This document shows, one piece after another, positions 6,949 through 8,572 of a stretch of DNA of 8,572 nucleotides. The stretch is from Streptomycetales bacterium (GTDB lineage: Bacteria > Actinomycetota > Actinomycetes > Prado026): contig JANYIP010000379.1 of NCBI GenBank assembly GCA_025361995.1, positions 1-8,572 of the forward strand, given 5' to 3'. The position numbers and the translations under genes were made by a program. The notes beneath the pieces are model-generated. The model was not told where the DNA came from. It did no database searches and saw only the letters and a list, made by a program, of their open reading frames with translations. Position 1 is the stretch's first letter, and every line of letters starts with the position of its first letter.

Positions 6949-6962
6949 CAGTCGTGCTCGCC

Positions 6963-7012
6963 GTCCCCCACGGCTGCGCGGGTTCACCCCGGTGCTCACC
7001 CGCAGGGGGGAC
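6963..7012 (+). repeat. Nested inverted repeats in the tkt leader
   Basis: GTCCCCC at 6963-6969 is perfectly complementary to GGGGGAC at 7006-7012. Inside it GCGGGT at 6978-6983 pairs with ACCCGC at 6998-7003. The two stems are separated by an asymmetric internal loop (8 and 2 nt), and the apical loop is 14 nt. If tkt is transcribed from near 6955, this would fold at the 5' end of its mRNA. No T-run follows, so it is not a standard terminator. In such GC-rich DNA some pairing by chance is expected. Confidence 0.4.
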
Positions 7013-7074
7013 CCCGGGCGCCGGGTGCAGGCGAGATCGTTCAGTGGGTTCCGGAACTCCCCCGGACCCGCCTC

Positions 7075-7082
7075 GAGAGGAG
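7075..7082 (+). promoter_or_regulatory. Ribosome binding site of tkt
   Basis: GAGAGGAG ends 10 nt before the GTG at 7093 and is the strongest ribosome site in the window. It decides the tkt start and shows that, unlike ctaA and ctaB, tkt is translated from a leadered mRNA. Confidence 0.75.
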
Positions 7083-7092
7083 ACGCTGGACT

Positions 7093-8572
7093 GTGAGCGC
7101 GACGACGACGGACCGACGGCCGGCTGGCTGGACCGAGCTCGACGACGCGGCGGTCACGACCGTCCGCGCACTGGCGATGGACGCGGTGCAGAAGGTCGGC
7201 AACGGCCACCCCGGCACCGCGATGAGCCTGGCTCCGGCCGCGTACCTGCTGTTCCAGAAGGTCATGCGGCACGACCCCGCCGACCCGCACTGGCTCGGCC
7301 GGGACCGCTTCGTGCTGTCCTGCGGGCACTCCAGCCTGACGCTGTACATCCAGCTCTACCTGGCCGGGTACGGCCTGCAGCTCTCGGACCTCGAGGCGTT
7401 CCGCACCTGGGGTGCACTCACCCCTGGCCACCCCGAGTACAAGCACACCGCCGGCGTCGAGACCACGACCGGCCCGCTCGGCCAAGGCGTCGCCACCGCC
7501 GTCGGGATGGCGATGGCCGCCCGCCGCGAGCGCGGTCTCTTCGACCCTGACGCCGCGGCCGGGACCAGCCCGTTCGACCACCACGTGTACGTCATCGCGT
7601 CCGACGGCGACCTCGAGGAAGGCATCTCCTCAGAGGCCTCCTCGATCGCGGGCCGCCAGGAGCTCGGCAACCTGACCCTGATCTGGGACGACAACCACAT
7701 CTCGATCGAGGACGACACGGCCGTCGCCTTCAACGAGGACGTCGTCGCCAGGTATGCCGCGTACGGCTGGCACACCCAGTACGTCGAGGTCAGCCCCGAC
7801 GGCAGCGTGGACGTCGCCGCCCTCGCGGACGCCATCGACGCGGCCAGGGCCGAGACGGCCCGCCCGTCGTTCATCGCGCTGCGTACCGTGATCGGCTGGC
7901 CCGCGCCGAACCTGCGGAACACCGGCAAGGCGCACGGGTCCGCCCTGGGCGCCGACGAGGTGGCCGCCACCAAGGTGCTGCTCGGCCTCGACCCGACGCT
8001 GTCCTTCCAGGTCACCGACGCGGTACTGGCCCACACCCGCGAGGCCCTCGACCGCGGCCGCTCGGCGCAGGCCGAGTGGGCGGTCGGCTTCGACGCCTGG
8101 CGGGCGGCCAACCCCGACCGTGCCCAGCTGCTGGACCGGCTTACTGCGGGCCTGCTCCCGGCCGGCTTCGAGGTCGCCTTCCCAGTCTTCCCCGCCGACC
8201 CCAAGGGGGTCGCCACCCGCAAGGCGTCTGGCGACGTGCTCAACGCACTCGCCCCGGTCGTCCCCGAGCTCTGGGGTGGCTCAGCCGACCTCGCCGAGTC
8301 CAACAACACCACGATGGCCGGCGAGCCTTCGTTCCTCCCCGCCGGCCTCGAGACGGCCCATTGGAAGGGCGGGCCCTACGGGCGCACCCTGCACTTCGGC
8401 ATCCGCGAGCACGCCATGGGCGCGATCCTCAACGGCATCGCGCTGCACGGGCCCACCCGTCCGTACGGCGGCACGTTCCTGGTCTTCAGCGACTACATGC
8501 GCGGGGCCGTGCGGCTCGCGGCGATCATGCAGACCCCGGTGACGTACGTGTGGACCCACGACTCGATCGGGC
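7093..8572 (+). CDS. tkt: Transketolase (N-terminal 70%, truncated by window edge)
   Basis: Transketolase moves two-carbon ketol units between sugar phosphates in the non-oxidative pentose phosphate pathway, using thiamine diphosphate (TPP) and a divalent metal. Visible are 493 codons of about 700. The TPP-binding domain starts with RALAMDAVQKVGNGHPGTAM (25-44) with H39, CGHSS (77-81) with H79, GPLGQG and SDGDLEEG (170-177). D173 and N201 of WDDN are the probable metal ligands, like D155/N185 of E. coli, with Ser where many homologues have Gly before the DGD. The pyrimidine-binding domain begins before the edge: GGSADLAESNNT, then FGIREHAMGAILNG with catalytic Glu439 (E. coli Glu411), then FSDYMRGAVRLAAIM. 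The GTG start is set by the GAGAGGAG site 10 nt upstream. The gene is divergent from ctaB; in actinobacteria tal, zwf and related genes usually follow, but that lies outside the window. Confidence 0.97.
   Translation, partial: MSATTTDRRPAGWTELDDAAVTTVRALAMDAVQKVGNGHPGTAMSLAPAAYLLFQKVMRHDPADPHWLGRDRFVLSCGHSSLTLYIQLYLAGYGLQLSDLEAFRTWGALTPGHPEYKHTAGVETTTGPLGQGVATAVGMAMAARRERGLFDPDAAAGTSPFDHHVYVIASDGDLEEGISSEASSIAGRQELGNLTLIWDDNHISIEDDTAVAFNEDVVARYAAYGWHTQYVEVSPDGSVDVAALADAIDAARAETARPSFIALRTVIGWPAPNLRNTGKAHGSALGADEVAATKVLLGLDPTLSFQVTDAVLAHTREALDRGRSAQAEWAVGFDAWRAANPDRAQLLDRLTAGLLPAGFEVAFPVFPADPKGVATRKASGDVLNALAPVVPELWGGSADLAESNNTTMAGEPSFLPAGLETAHWKGGPYGRTLHFGIREHAMGAILNGIALHGPTRPYGGTFLVFSDYMRGAVRLAAIMQTPVTYVWTHDSIG

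Noticed and set aside
6954..7550. Leaderless reading frame from GTG 6954 running into tkt
   Set aside because: It overlaps tkt out of frame for hundreds of bases, lies only 5 nt after the proposed -10, and has no recognisable content.

Overview
The window is GC-rich chromosomal DNA (roughly 70% GC by eye) with GTG starts on six of nine genes and protein families typical of a high-GC Gram-positive bacterium (Actinomycetota). From memory, the gene order matches, in mirror image, the conserved Mycobacterium tuberculosis block tkt (Rv1449c) - ctaB (Rv1451) - ... - ctaA (Rv1456c) - ABC permease/ATPase (Rv1457c/Rv1458c) - Rv1459c - sufR (Rv1460) - sufB (Rv1461). The genus cannot be fixed from the sequence. 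There is no sign of phage, insertion sequence, CRISPR, tRNA or rRNA.

Left part (1-1519, minus strand): the 5' half of sufB (Fe-S cluster scaffold, cut by the left edge) lies directly downstream of its likely regulator sufR, an Fe-S-binding winged-helix repressor. The two overlap by 4 bp. The 64-bp divergent intergenic region (1520-1583) is a small AT-rich island. It carries an inverted repeat and a 9-bp direct repeat one helical turn apart, probably the SufR operator.

Middle part (1584-5164, plus strand): an AAC(3)/YokD-type N-acetyltransferase, an ABC ATPase and an ABC-2 permease are joined by 4-bp GTGA overlaps into one translational unit. After 31 bp comes ctaA (heme A synthase), which appears to have its own promoter just before the start codon. 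The acetyltransferase occupies the slot held by Rv1459c (a membrane mannosyltransferase) in mycobacteria.

Right part (5080-8572): on the minus strand, ctaB (heme O synthase) is followed 4 bp later by an unassigned ATP-grasp ligase whose 3' end overlaps ctaA tail-to-tail by 85 bp. Divergent from ctaB is tkt (transketolase, cut by the right edge), preceded by a 167-bp region with facing promoter elements and a nested hairpin.

Together the locus combines Fe-S cluster assembly and its sensor, both steps of heme A synthesis for the aa3-type cytochrome oxidase, and the start of a pentose phosphate operon. The core is well known. The less explained parts are the acetyltransferase-ABC module, the ATP-grasp gene, and the compact, possibly leaderless, promoter layouts. 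I found no convincing new multi-gene system.
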